DNA of 64,000 bases, taken from NCBI RefSeq assembly GCF_036711975.1, contig NC_091967.1, positions 6,076,001 to 6,140,000 of the forward strand, given 5' to 3'. Below are positions 1 to 12,545 of the stretch, in pieces. This DNA comes from Onthophagus taurus (taxonomy: Eukaryota > Arthropoda > Insecta > Coleoptera > Scarabaeidae). A program made the translations under genes and the position numbers. Under the pieces are notes generated by a model. That model was not told where the DNA came from. It did no database searches and worked only from the letters and a program-made list of their open reading frames with translations. Each line of letters starts with the position of its first letter. Position 1 is the first letter of the stretch.

Positions 1-697
1 TCTAGTGATTTGTAAGTAACAGGTAGTTTTTTGCAGTGGTATCTAGTTTTCCATCAGTAGTGTTTAGCCTCCTATAAGCAGGACCTACTTTTTCATTGGT
101 ATTACTTTATCTTTTATCAGCAGCATCTAATTTTCCGCAATCAGTAACAAGTATCTAATTTTCTACTACGAATATTAAGACTCCAAGTAGAAAAATCTCT
201 TTTTATACTCTTACTTCTAAAACTATTCTATCCCACCTCCCTCATTCTTATTTTACTTCTGAAACGTCTACATACTTAGAAAGCACCTTAGTGCTTTTTT
301 AAACCATCTTTATTGTATGTATGTATTAGTTATTGATTAATGTTGTTATACTTCATCCTCGTCTGATGCCCGTTTGATTCTCCGTTAATATATTCTTGTC
401 TTATTTGCAGTTTCAGTACTCTTTTACTCTCGTAGTATATATTTCACATAGGTTACCTAACCAGATAATTTACCTACCTGTCACGGCGACTTATTACCGC
501 AGTATTTCGCAGCGGAGCTATAACACTATAGCATATGTTAAAGCTCGAAGGGAAAAGTGTTTTATTTTTATGTTTTGAAAGTAATTGTCACATGATTATA
601 TTATTATTATATTATTTTATGCGTGTTATTAGCGTTTATGTTAAATGTAATTAAAATCTGTCAAGGTAGTATTAGAATATGAACAATAATCTTTTAC

Positions 698-3600
698 CTG
701 AATAGCAAATAAACCCATTGTAACAAGTCCAATCCAGCTGTGGAGTGAATAAAAATTGGGAATTGGCGGTGTTTTAAGGTTATGATAATCTAAAACGGCT
801 AAAAATCCGATTGCAACGCATGGAATGGCGAGGGCGTGAAACACCGTGTGGAGCAGTTTAACATATATCCTTCTGCAACATCTACAGATGCGGTAAAGAA
901 GAATTGCTGGAAAAGATAATAAAAAAAAATAAATAAAAGAAAGTGAAGAAGATAGCAATAACTTACAGAAACCGCTAAATGTAATAAATCCGGCCACCAT
1001 AAGCACCGGATGCAAATTGAACTGTTTGTTTCCGTTTTCACGCCACGCGAATCCATTGTGGTACTGTATGGTCCAGTATAGGGTAAGCGCCAACGAACCG
1101 AGAAGTAAAATACTCGCCAAAACAACCACCAGGGTGTATTCGAACCAACTACCGCAACCCCATTCGTTTTCTTCCTCATAATGTCTGTGTCTGTCAAAAA
1201 AAAAAAGGTAAAAAATTAAACACCAATTTTTTTTGGACTTCAAATACATTTAAGTTTTGAACTGTCACTTAGTAAGTTGTCATATTTTACCAACTTAAAA
1301 CAGTATAAAATAAAATAACTTTTTTAATATATTTAATTTGACATTTCAAGAATGTTAATGTTAAATAATAAATTTAGAATAATTTTCAATCTTATAGATA
1401 ATTACGAAAAAATAAATAAAGAGAGCGAATTAAAAAAAAATCGATTCTCCTTTCTGAAAGACGGTTCATCGTGAAGACTTCAACATTTGTTTGAAACTAA
1501 CGGAACGGTTTTCTCTTCTCACACGTCGATAATGACCTACTCTAGGAGAGTTCAGAGAGAGTCTATTGAAGCTGGAAGCTGGGTGATCTCTAGATGTTAA
1601 TACGTTAGAAAAATCGCGCTCAAATAAATCCAACTTTATAGTAAACTAGTTTTGTTTACATTTTAAATTAGAAACGATGGCATTAAATGATTTGATTTCG
1701 TAGAAGATTAATTTGACATTGACAGGTAAAGATACCAACTTAAAAGTTAAGTTATTTTTTAAGGGAAAAATAAATAAATAGATGGAAGCTGACGTTTCTT
1801 ACTTTCGCACGGTTATTCGAATAGCTTTATTCAATTTAAAACGGGGAATTATTCTGTTAAGGTTCGCAAATAACCATCTACCCACGCATTATACTCTTCT
1901 CTGTTCGCGCTCAACTCAAACTAAAAATTCTAAACAAATTTTGAACCAACCTAAGCTAACGATTATAAATTTGATTACAATTATATATTATTTAAATTTT
2001 ATTCTATTTTTTTCATATTTAGATGGTATAAAGCAATAACCACCTGTATATAACAAAACAGATATTTATATCCGTTCAGAGAGAGAATGACGTTTAGTGA
2101 TGCATTTTAATGAGTTTGTACCAGAGGTGACTGTAAAGTGCGCGGACACGGAATTGTGTGCGTAACTGTAAAAATTAACGATTTAAATGAAATACTTTGG
2201 ACGAAGCGTTACATTCCGAAAGAGAACCGTAACCAGATCCTCTTTGAACCTTTTAAAACATCGTCGCTTTAGGTTACATAACTCTCGCTTCCCACCACGA
2301 AAACGTGCATAATCCTTAAAACGTAAAGCGTTGGCCGTTTTATAACAACAAAATTGATCGTGTTATCACCCCAACTTATAAACTGTGGGTAATTTGCAAA
2401 AAGACCTTGACTGTTCATAATATACGTCTATCTCCGACTCTGTTGTATGTTTCATAAATAAATGTCATTTCCTACTAGTCGTTTTGCAACACCGCGCTCT
2501 GGCAAGAGTATGGTGTATGCGACGAAAAGTGGAAGGAATGTTATATAAGGGGTTTTACAATTATTAAGGTGTGGTGTGAATACTTTTGTAATTTTTAATA
2601 TTGACACTATACAATTTATTATATTAGAAAATTTAATTTTTAATAATTAATGATTAATAACTTTTTCGTCAGTTTCTCCATTATTCGTCTAATAAGAAAA
2701 CTGATTTCTAATTATATGCAATGAACAATTAAACATGGACATGAAGCATGGTAGTTCTGTGGTATTATCCTTGGCATCTTTTTTGATGGTCCATAACATC
2801 CTTGCCCTTAGTCAAAATCGCTTGATATTCTTTATTTTTCAACATATGGCATCCCTTTACACTACCTCAGCCATCACCCAACATAATCCTCGACTATTTC
2901 TCACTACTTGATATCTCTGACGTCTTCCTCAACATTATCTATGACATCAAAATCGTCAGTGCAAGTGCATAGTAGTTTCATTACGAAGGTTACTGCTTTC
3001 ATACATTGCGAGTTATATGAAATTCTCGTTATATGCAGTGGAAAGTAAGTGTGCAAAAATTTGACCTCAAAATGTTGATGCATCTATACGTTTTTAAAGC
3101 TACTGCATCCATTTCTATTATGATGTTGTATGTAAACAATGATTCAAAAACGTAATTAGCTGCGAATACAAGCTTTCGTAACCGGTTGTTTACACTTAAC
3201 GCGGAAACTTGAATCAACTGTGGAGAGTTAATTCCTTTAACCGGAAGTGGCTCTAAACCTGAACACATGTCGAGACATCAATAAGAAATTTATATCTTAA
3301 AAACTTAAATACCGCGATGTAAAATGTTTAAAAATATAATTCTAGAAATATCTTGAATATCTACTATAAAACTTTTAACGTAAATTACACTGACATTACT
3401 TTGAATGTATAAACATTTTTAAACACGTGTTTCTGAATATCATGTCCTTTTGTAAAATTGTTGTGAAATTTAGGTGGATTAAGAAAGGAGGAATTAAAAG
3501 GATAAAAAGATTTAATTTATTTATTAGATTAAGAAAATTTAAAAAAAGATTTAAATTTTTATCACGGTGCGATGACGAGTTATTGTTTGAAAAGAATTTA

Positions 3601-6600
3601 TCAAATTTTCTAAGTTATAAAGCATTTTATCAATTTTCACATCCTAATTTACCGTCAACAACTGCAACATGACTCACATTCCAACCATTTTAATTGCTAA
3701 TAATTTCCACTTCCACAACTTACAAGTACTATATACGGCAAAGAACTCACTTAATAAAATTTAAAACCATAAAATTCACGAGAATTTCTCGCTTTCGTTT
3801 GTCATAAGTCATAAGAATATAATTTATTATATTAACTTAAAAAAAGTATGCGACGCAATTTCATTATTTGTTAAATAAAATAAGTAATTAGAGATAAACC
3901 GGGTATAATAGAATCATCCTGTATATAGGTAGGTATTTTTTTTTTAAAGCAAATAAAAAAGGACGCATATAAATAAATTGTGTATCCTTGAAGATGCGGC
4001 AGCAAAATGATTATACAGGTTGAATGAGGATCGGTATATTATCGTGAAGTGAATTCATTTGAAAAGCCGCGCCTCGACTTCTCTTCTTAATTAAAAAGTC
4101 GGAGGTGACTTTACGTGGGGGACTGTTGTGTAACACGAACCCAACGAAATTTACACTCCTTTTAACGGGAGAATTTTCTTTAACATATGCAACATTACAA
4201 TCCCACATCATACAACACTTTTCATTCTTATTAAATTCTCATTATGCAAACAAATAAGTAGGTACATATTTAAAAAGTGACAGTTATTATTATTAAACAA
4301 ATTAATAATTTGGAGTTAAATATAGTTTCAGCTACTACCCGCTAGAAAAATTAGAAATTCTTTAAAAACAATTTGTAAATCTTTTGAACTCAGCGATTTG
4401 AAACCGAATCGTTGATTACATATCTTGGTAAAGATACAAAGCCTCTTATAAGAAGACAATTCGAATCGACGAGGTCACTTACGGGCGAGGCGCTAGATCT
4501 AGATAAGGGACTTTATATCTTTACCAAGATATGCAGTCAAATATTTACCCTCAAATGGCTGGGGTCACTCTTATAAGAAGAGATCTATCCTCAAATCGCC
4601 GAGGTCGTTTGCGGGTGAGGCGCTGGATTTGATATATCAATACCAAATCGTCAGCTTTGGAAGATTTAGCGCCTCGCCCGCAAGCGACCTCGGCGATTGG
4701 AGGCGAAGTCGTTCATTACACATCATGGTAAAGATACAAACTCTTTTATAAGAAGAGATTTATCTTCAAATCGCCGAGGTCGCTTGCGGGCGAGGCGCTG
4801 GATTTGATGTATCAATACCAAATCGTCAGCTTTGGAAGATTTAGCCCCTCGCCCGCAAGCGACCTCGGCGATTTGAGGCAAACTCGTTCATTACACATCA
4901 TGGTAAAGATACAAACTCTCTTATAAGAAGAGATTTATCTTCAAATCGCCGAGGTCGCTTGCGGGCGAGGCACTGGATTTGATGTATCAATACCAAATCG
5001 TCAGCTTTGGAAGATTTTAGCATTCATTACATATCTTGGTTAATATGCGGTCTCTTATAAGCAGACATTTACCTTTAAACCGCCGAGGCACTAGATTTTA
5101 GGCGCGAAATGTAGCGCTTCGCCCACAAACGACCTTGGGCGATTTGATACAAAAGGACCAAAAAAGAAGGCTTACCACAGAGAATAATCAAGAGCTTAGA
5201 TTTCCAAATCAGAAACCGATGAAAATTGGATTCTCTTTGAAACCTTTCTACTTGAATCTTTGGAATCTAAGTAGTCATTTAAGAACGATTTATAAAAATA
5301 CCTCAAAATCTACTGTTTTGTTTATTACTGCGTGATTTTTCTTTGGGCACTCATCTCGGTGGAACAACTCAAAAATTGCAAAATTTAAAAAAAAACTTGT
5401 TTCAAAGATAAATAATTTTTGATTTGCGATAAACGTTAAATGAAAAACTCAACATTGCATATAAACAATATAAAAGTAAAAACTTTTAATCTAAATGTAA
5501 ACATCAAAGGCGCTTTATAAGCAATGGACACAATCGAAATGAAATCATTATCATTAGGCCTTGAAGTATAAGGAGAAATGAAACAATTAAAAGAAGTTTA
5601 GAGTTTATAAAATAGGGATTGTTTACAAGTTACTAATCTTTAATTTTAGCTTTATACATGTGTAATTAGGACGTGAGGTATTTTATTTAAACGTTACGTA
5701 ACTAATTGTGACGTATTCTTTTTTGTAAACAAATCTTATTGTTAAAAAAATTGATTGTAAATTTAATTAATTATTAATAAGGGTGCAATTTACGATGAAA
5801 TGAAAACTTTTTAAGTGAATTAAAAGGGTCAACGACATTTCAAAAGAATCACCCTCATGTTTCATTTTTAAAAGTTCATCATCAATCAAACTCCAACCCC
5901 CCTTTTTAAACCCTCTGGCAATGACAACATACTATCTCTTTGTCCTCTTTTTCAGATTTTATCATCGTTTTATGCACTCGCTTCACCGTTTATATATATA
6001 TATACTACAGATACATAAAACTTGTCCGGTTAAAATAGTATTTCCGTTTATCACGCTATTAGAAAAAAACAACGACGATTTTAATCGTTTAAAAAAATTA
6101 ATTACAATTTTAAGTAAACTTTTGAAAACTTATTACTTACGTGTGCATTTTATTTTTACCCATTTTGGTTCAAAACTCCAAATAAAGTTGATTCGATGAA
6201 AACAAAAACTTAATTAAGAAATGTATTAATTAAAAACGACACCAATTTAATTTGTTTAAATGGCACAAATTATCTAAATGCGACCGTCACCTAAGAAATT
6301 TTAAACGCGACTAAAGAGAATCGACACTCGACGGTGAAACAAGTGAAGGGTCATAACCAGTCGCGGCCAACTGGTCAACTAAAAAAAATAAAAAAAAAAC
6401 TCGGTAATAGTTTTCAAACTCCGCGGTGTGCAACCTAGGGATATAGCGCCATCTGTTTGGAAATAGCGATATTATAAATTAAAGATTTCTATTTTTAATA
6501 ACCATTTTAAAATAATTTTTAATTAATAATTATTAATTATTATGATTTTAATCGGATTTGTGCTTTTAACAAATTTATTATTTTATGGTTAAAATTTGAA

Positions 6601-8850
6601 ATCGGGTACGAAACGTTTATGAGAGTGCAAAACTATTTGTTCAGTTTATGATATGTTAATTGCGTAAAAGATGAGGCCTGATTGTTCTTCCTTATTGCGC
6701 TCGGAAAGCGAGTATATTGGTCACATCCTATACACTATTTAGATAGTAACGTAATAAATAAGACCAACAGAGAACAATAACCCAACTATATTTTCTTTTC
6801 TAAAAATTATGTAATTTTTTTATTGTGCAGAATTGGCTCATTATGGACGACTTTTTTCATATATCGTAATCATTCTATAACCGTTCGAATAGAATTGCTT
6901 TGTTTAACTCTGTTAAACGTACATCCTAAAATAATAAACTTAATCTCCAAATTCCCAATTTAACATAAAGTAAATAAATTTTCTTGATTTTCCAGGAAAC
7001 ACAAAAACATTCATCATAATATCATAGCGATTAATGTTTGATTTAAACATCATGTTCACAGTGTAAATAAGGAAAAAGTAACCATATTAGCGTTTATGGC
7101 AACGGTGATATTTTGAATGATTACAAATAAATAATAAATTGCAAACTTTTACGAAAAGTAAGCTTATTTGGAACGAATGTGGAATTATTAAGAAGCCAAA
7201 TTCGATTGGCAGGAAAAGCGCGAAAGGAATGAGTTGAGATTAGATGATAAATTTTTGGCACTCATATTATCAAAGGAAAGCAGTTCAGTGTACTACGGAT
7301 TATACTTGAGAGTATTTCTGGTAATAAGAAGGAAAATGATAAATACGGATTTACAAATGTGGATTTCTAAGCTTAAAGTAAGTTGAAGTAACTAAATTGC
7401 TTTCTAGTGAATAAAGTTTTTGCTCACCCTAATTTTTTTAACTGTAGTACAGAGAAACAAAATCTTTGGCTAATAAATCATGTTTAGGGAGGCCAAAAAT
7501 ATTAACGGAGTGTGGAGAAGGTATAATTGTAAAGAAAGTTATTAAGTAACAGGCCATAAGTGCCAAATGAGGAATCAGACAAATAAGGAAGCGAGAATAT
7601 CAGGCTGCCTTAGAGATATAATATGGCGCAACAAATACATGGGTGTCGAAAGCAAAGTCCGAATATACAAGGCGTTTGTGCGATCAGTACTCACCTATGC
7701 AGCCAAAACTAAAGCCAAACATTCCACATAAAAGCTATAATGAGAACTACAAAAATGAGAATTTTAAGAGGTATAAAATTCATTACAATTTGGAACAGAG
7801 TACCAAATGTGAACATAATAGGTGATCTGGGAGTGCAGGACATGGTGAGATGGACATGAATACGACATCGGCAATGGAGGGACCACGAAAAACACAAAGA
7901 CCAGAAATCAAGTGTCTAGTTGAAAGACCACGCAAACGCTGGCAGGAAAGCTTACCACAAGAAGAAATGAACCAATAGCAAGAAGAAAAAGAATCATATC
8001 CTTAATCACACTATTATTTAAATATTCAACCTTTTTTCTTTTTTGTTGCTCTTAGTAATTCATTAAATACCTAAGATATGAACCAACAATGATAAGAAAA
8101 GTTTTTACCTTTTTTTTAAATTTTATCAAAACCCACTTTGATAAAAGAAAATCGTTTAAAATCAATAAAATGACGATCATTTCTTTATTTCAAAGAATAG
8201 AACGGAATGAAGAAATATACCAAAATTTCTAAAATATTAATTAAAACCAATACGATTCGACATATCATGAAACACATCAATAGTGGCCGGGTTCAATTGA
8301 TGATTAAAAAATTCATTAAAAATGCCGTCAAGGTTCGTTAGTATTTTTAATAATATAAAAACCGATCGAAACTTGAAAAGTTTAAAATAAAACTATTTCG
8401 TATTCTACGCGAGTTAAATTTTGCGTGTGATTCGTTCGATAAATAGATTTCTTCGAAGAAATCGAATTGAAATGGGTGAAAATGTATAAAAAAACTTTCA
8501 CATTCTTCTTTAGGTATGGAAAAAACATTAATAGGTACTTACTTTTCGATTTCTTCCTCTTTCTTTTCACTTTCTTTCTCCTTTTCCTTCTTTTTCTCTT
8601 TCTTTTTCTTCTTTTCGTCGACTTTTTTTTCATCACCCCCATTGGCGACTTCTTCTTTCTTCATTTCCTTTTCATCGTTGATGGTTACCGTTGTTGATTG
8701 GGGTGGAGGAGGTAAATCTTCCATTTGAACTTGTTGCTCGTCAGGTGGCGTTGGCGGAGTCTTGTCAAATTCGGCGATCGGCGCCATTTCACCACCACCA
8801 CCGCTCACCATTTCACTACTTGACATCGGCGCTATAGAATTATTTTCCAT
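698..8850 (-). CDS. Cytochrome b561 family transmembrane oxidoreductase, 5' part only
   Basis: Exons: 8850-8543 (start ATG 8850), 1190-967, 906-698. The phase runs through both junctions (two bases left after exon 1, one after exon 2), which is why I join the distant first exon. Exon 1 codes a cytoplasmic, proline-, glutamate- and lysine-rich tail of about 103 residues ending in a long K/E run. Exons 2 and 3 carry b561 transmembrane helices with the family histidines: HPVLMVAGF, LLHTVFHALA and YSLHSWIG. b561 proteins move electrons from cytosolic ascorbate across secretory-vesicle or endosomal membranes using two haems. The last roughly 100 residues are missing: a clear donor follows at 697, and nothing between 1 and 690 looks like the remaining helices, so the gene runs off the left edge. 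The acidic tail is low complexity, so its link to the b561 core rests on phase and good splice sites. Confidence 0.78.
1270..4370. other. Intronic sequence of the b561 gene, no gene seen
   Basis: AT-rich sequence inside the first intron of the b561 gene. Short open frames here lack codon bias and any recognisable motif. The only structure noted is a dispersed repeat at about 2957-3035 that recurs inverted near 10 kb. Confidence 0.5.
2957..3035 (-). repeat. Dispersed repeat, inverted partner of 10013-10092
   Basis: Read on the minus strand, this stretch matches the plus strand at about 10013-10092 closely, including the shared blocks AATTTCATATAACTCGCAAT and GAAACTACTATGCACTTGCA. The two copies are in opposite orientation about 7 kb apart. 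Element family unknown. Confidence 0.7.
4390..5150. repeat. Tandem satellite, 175-bp period, each unit with a large inverted repeat
   Basis: The block TCAAATCGCCGAGGTCG starts at 4591, 4766 and 4941, giving an exact 175-bp period. Degenerate units flank these on both sides, for about 4.3 units in all. Each unit holds a GC-rich arm beginning AAATCGCCGAGGTCGCTTGC and, after a spacer of about 45 bp, its reverse complement, with near-perfect pairing over about 33 bp. Another shared block is the pair of CTTATAAGAAG-like motifs. The GC-rich arms stand out against AT-rich surroundings. It lies in the long first intron of the b561 gene. No open frame spans it. Confidence 0.9.
5160..7560. other. Intronic sequence, nothing recognised
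   Basis: AT-rich continuation of the b561 first intron. The open frames at 5135-5335 and 5921-6199 show no motif, no signal peptide with supporting context and no credible splice partners, so I treat them as chance. Confidence 0.5.
7565..7965 (+). mobile_element. Non-LTR retrotransposon (LINE) remnant, 3' end of ORF2
   Basis: Plus-strand translation across several frames gives ISGCLRDIIWRNKYMGVESK, then VRIYKAFVRSVLTYAAKTKA, and further on an MRTTKMRILRGI-like and a VQDMVRW-like block. That order is typical of the region after the reverse transcriptase domain in insect LINEs of the RTE/jockey kind. It is short, interrupted and clearly dead. It is inserted in the b561 first intron, opposite to the gene. 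Confidence 0.7.
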
Positions 8851-9586
8851 TATAAATTTTTATTCGGTTATTTTTAAGATGTTTTTCACTTCACTTGTTC
8901 TTTGGTTACTTTTTTACGTTTTATTTCATTTTTGAAAAATTTGTTAATAGTAAGTAGTCGAAGATTCACAGCCAACTAAAATCCAACCGAGTTTTTTGAA
9001 CGTCCGAGACGATCTGAGTCGACTTGATTGCGTTTGCGTGGTTAAAAGCTTAGAGTTTCGATAGATGGCGTTGAAATGCGCTTTATGTTTTTGAGTTTAG
9101 TGGAAATTTTTAATGGATTTTCGCTATCTGAAAATTAAAAATTGTACAAAAATTTGATTTTTGTTTATTCAAATTACTTAAATTGTTTATTTTTAAGTAA
9201 AATTTTGTTGGTAAAGCCGTTACAAAATGCATACATATTAATTTTTGTAGCCCTTAAATTCAGCGCGCGTTTCCTGTCTGTGGTCAACGGTGTGAAAAGT
9301 GTGAGTAATTACGTTTGGCGGACCGTGAAAGGTTGAGAAATCGTCCGGATGGATTTAAAAATGAAAAATTTTCGTAAAAATTAATATTAAATTAAGTGCA
9401 TGTGGAACAAAGAAGGTCATAAGCTTGCGCATTGGCGGGAAAACACTCCCAGATTTTCAATATAATATCTATACGATTCAATACGATGTTAAAACTAAAA
9501 AAAAAAGAAAAAAAATTAAAACAAAAGTAAAAAATTGAATCGAATCGGATCTAAAAGATATTATTAACTTAAAGAAAGTTACTCAC

Positions 9587-9888
9587 CTTCTTTTAAAAAG
9601 TAGTTTTGAAAAATAAAATTTAAATTGGACGGTTGTTGTTTATTACAAATAGCGTTGTAAAAAAAATAATTTGTTCCAATTTTTCGTTTCGGATTTTCGT
9701 TCCGGATTGGGAGGATGGATGCACCGGGGGAACTCGAGGTCACACAACTACACCCTGTTTTCGGGTCGGTCCGGGACACCAAAAGCGCATACTCTCGAAT
9801 CGAGCTGTTCCCATGGAGACAGGTCCTGGACTTCCCGTTTTCCATCCTTATCACTTCTCCCCATTTTACATCTCCGTTCAATCCCATA
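9587..9888 (-). other. Candidate alternative first exon (5' leader) upstream of the b561 gene
   Basis: A strong donor (GAAG|GTGAGTAAC, exon end at 9587) lies at the end of a GC-richer stretch whose upstream side has a TATA-like box. The stretch has an open frame from an ATG at 9887. One base is left before the donor, which would not fit the b561 exon at 1190, so if this exon joins that gene it is probably a leader or meets another exon first. This is inference from signals only. Confidence 0.35.
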
Positions 9889-9911
9889 TCTCGATATCAC
9901 TAGAAATAATC

Positions 9912-9919
9912 TCTATTTA
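9912..9919 (-). promoter_or_regulatory. TATA-like box
   Basis: Minus-strand TATAAATA sits about 25-30 bases ahead of the proposed start of the 9888-9587 leader exon. Spacing fits a core promoter, but in AT-rich DNA such boxes also arise by chance. Confidence 0.35.
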
Positions 9920-10012
9920 TAGTGAGCTTGTTTAGAAACTCACACTTTATTTGTTTTGTTAACGAAAAATTGTTTTAAAAATTTTGTAAATCAATCAACA
10001 AGCTTAAATATA

Positions 10013-10092
10013 CCGAGAATTTCATATAACTCGCAATATGTGAATGTAGTAACCACAGTTACGAAACTACTATGCACTTGCACTGTCCCACA
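10013..10092 (+). repeat. Dispersed repeat, partner of 2957-3035
   Basis: Inverted counterpart of the repeat near 3 kb, sharing blocks of about 20 bp with scattered differences. It lies directly ahead of the CTAGTTCTAG-rich pogo-like element, so it may be part of the same or an adjoining insertion. Confidence 0.7.
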
Positions 10093-10159
10093 TAAAATGC
10101 AAGATAGCTTAATAGTACAGAGATTGGGTAGTTTTGCAAAGGAAAAATTTTGCTTGGAA

Positions 10160-10470
10160 AAGGTGACGTCCTTATGATAACGAGCGGCTAAACCCGAACG
10201 ATTCTAGTTCTTGATCTAGCGCTGCATATCAATTAATACTAGAACTAACACTAGAACTAGAAAGTTTCAGGTTTAGCCGAACGTCTCTCAAGATGGCTAA
10301 ACCCAAATGATTCTAGTTCTGCTATATCAAGTTCTAGTTTGATGGTAGCACTGTTACTATGTAGAACTAACACTATACCTAGAACCACAATTAATTTCGG
10401 TTTAACCACACGTCTCTAAAGACGGCTAATATTGATCCGTTACATCGAGGTTTTACTGTAATATCAAATT
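10160..10470. mobile_element. Pogo/Tigger-like MITE with internal CTAGTTCTAG repeats, copy A
   Basis: Contains repeated GGCTAAACC and TTCTAGTTCT/AGAACTAG motifs in both orientations. At its right side (about 10436-10468) the minus strand reads ACAGTAAAACCTCGATGTAA, resembling terminal repeats of pogo/Tigger-type elements. A related copy at 61.9 kb begins with almost the same end. No transposase frame is present, so it would be non-autonomous. Confidence 0.6.
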
Positions 10471-10479
10471 ATATTGGCA

Positions 10480-12540
10480 TATTCCAAGGACAGTAGAATC
10501 TAACTGTTAGATTGAAAGACTATTACGACAAGTACACCAAATTTGTCAAAAGAATTAGGAGCTGTAGCATAGAGGCATTCTTTATAGTACGCAAAATTTA
10601 TATTTATGATTTACATCAAAAAAGTTTTGTATTCCTAATTTTGACGTTTATGTAAACATTTAACCTTTTGGTCCATTCGCTATTGACACGAAACCTTCCA
10701 CTTCAGGCGAACATATTCGTTTGCTAAGGTTCGGTTTTCAGAAAGACTTAGAAGAGGTAACACGGTATTGGAAATCTCTCCTACGCAACATACAGATAGA
10801 AGTGGTGGAAGATATTATCAGATGGGGACGTAAACGCAGAACAATAATGGTTTAATTTCATAGCAAATAACACTATCAAGATCGTTGCATGAAAATATGT
10901 TGTTATTCGACTTGACCTTGACTTGTTCACAAAACGTTTGAATCGATAGCTCGCTCTTCCATCATGCCACAAATGCAGTATTTTAGATAGAAATAACAAA
11001 AAGAGGGAAAAAGATTGATGTGGTTATAAGAAATAAGATACAAGAAACATAGTATCTAAAGTGAATCACAGTATTGACCACAAGAGTTCAAATTCAGTTA
11101 AGGTGATACAATATGAGTATGAATAGCAAGGACTTTCTGACTCTAAATAGCTATCCCAACACAAATTTTGCACCTTTCATTTAAATTATGCAGACATTTT
11201 TTTTTGGAGCAAAAAGTATCAACTCGGTGTTGCCAACCGGAAATTTCGAACGAATTTATCACTAGAGTATATAAATTTGTGTTTATTTTGGCACATGGTT
11301 CGTGAACCCATTCCTTAAACGATTTATGCTGAAAATTCTTAGTATAAAAACGAAAGAGGAGTGGGGAGATTATAGATCCTTGGGGATAGCTAGTACTGAT
11401 TGAGACGAATGTTGACTTCTTACTGTTGGCAATTACAGAATACTATCTACATAATCAGATAGAAAAGCCATCCTCTCATCATTTAATAAATGTCTTCTTA
11501 TTAATTTCCGTTAATGAAAATTTCCCTTAAAATAATTAAATCAAATTTAGATACCTTTAATAATGATGCAAAACTTTTCTTCATATTTGCTCACTATAAT
11601 TTTTGAGTAATATATGAAAGATATATGTCTAAAATATACTGCAACCCAAGTCTAAGTCTATTATTGAATACCTCCATAACTTAGGAAAGTACCATTTAAA
11701 AAGGAATAAATAGAATTGGAAGGTAAAATAAAACATACACTGCAATGATACACATAAATACATTTTACTAATACCCCTGTCTCATTTTCATTTTTTTAAG
11801 AGATAAGGTTTCAGTACATCAAATACTCGTTTATAATTTTTCGTCTTATTTAATCATATTTCGCAGTCATTAGCTTCGTTATCATCTAGCTTAGCGCCTT
11901 TAGTAGTTTTACTCCCTTATGTAATTTGACAAAATAGACGTTTTTATATTTTGTAGACGTATTTTTTCTGTTCCTCTCCTACCCACTCTTAAAATATACA
12001 TAACATATAATATATATCTTTTTTCATTTAATATATACTTCTTTTTTGATCTGTTTTACATAAAATCTCTTTATCTTTTTAAATATACATAGTGATCTTT
12101 AATATTACCTATATAGTAGAGTCCTTTTAAAACATTATTTTTATCGTGTGGGGCCTGTTAACTTGAATTTTTTCTTCAAGTTCAAAAAATTCGAGTTAAA
12201 GGTTACAAATAAAATAAAATTTTAATAATTTAATAAAACTTTTAAATAACAGATTGTTTTTCGAGGTTCATTTTACTTCAAGAGAGGCTGGTTTCTTGTT
12301 TTGAAAACAAACCTCGGAAGCCAATTTTTATGTTCCTTTCAGCGTGTTTTAATGTATAGATTAGAGTACTTACAGCAAAAAAAGGTCTCAGTTTTCACTT
12401 TATTCTTAAAACGATTAACGTACATGTACCCCATCGATATCGCTTCAGAAAAAAACGGATATGTAAAGCTTAAAGATTTCTAAGCTTTCAACATTGAGGC
12501 TGGTTTCAATGTTGAAAGCTTTTAATTAATTTTTTTTCTC
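10480..12540. other. Intergenic, no gene recognised
   Basis: AT-rich DNA between the leader candidate near 9.6 kb and the 3' end of IA-2. The short frames at 10781-10999 and 12301-12483 lack motifs. A hairpin-forming pair, AACATTGAGGCTGGTTTCAATGTT, lies just downstream of the IA-2 stop near 12490 and may belong to its 3' UTR or terminator region. Confidence 0.45.
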
Positions 12541-12545
12541 CGTTT

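Noticed and set aside
1-640. Missing C-terminal exons of cytochrome b561
   Set aside because: Minus-strand reading showed no segment like the last b561 helices, so they lie outside the window.
2040-3930. Recurrent CCTGTATATA motif (also near 31.08 and 40.42 kb)
   Set aside because: Possibly a transposon end common in beetles, but the copies share too little around the motif to define an element here.
8467-8728. Plus-strand frames rich in F, L and S
   Set aside because: They are the complement of the lysine/glutamate-rich b561 first exon.
9633-9935. Three overlapping plus-strand frames
   Set aside because: Overlapping frames in a GC-richer patch that looks like a minus-strand leader exon; no motif in any frame.
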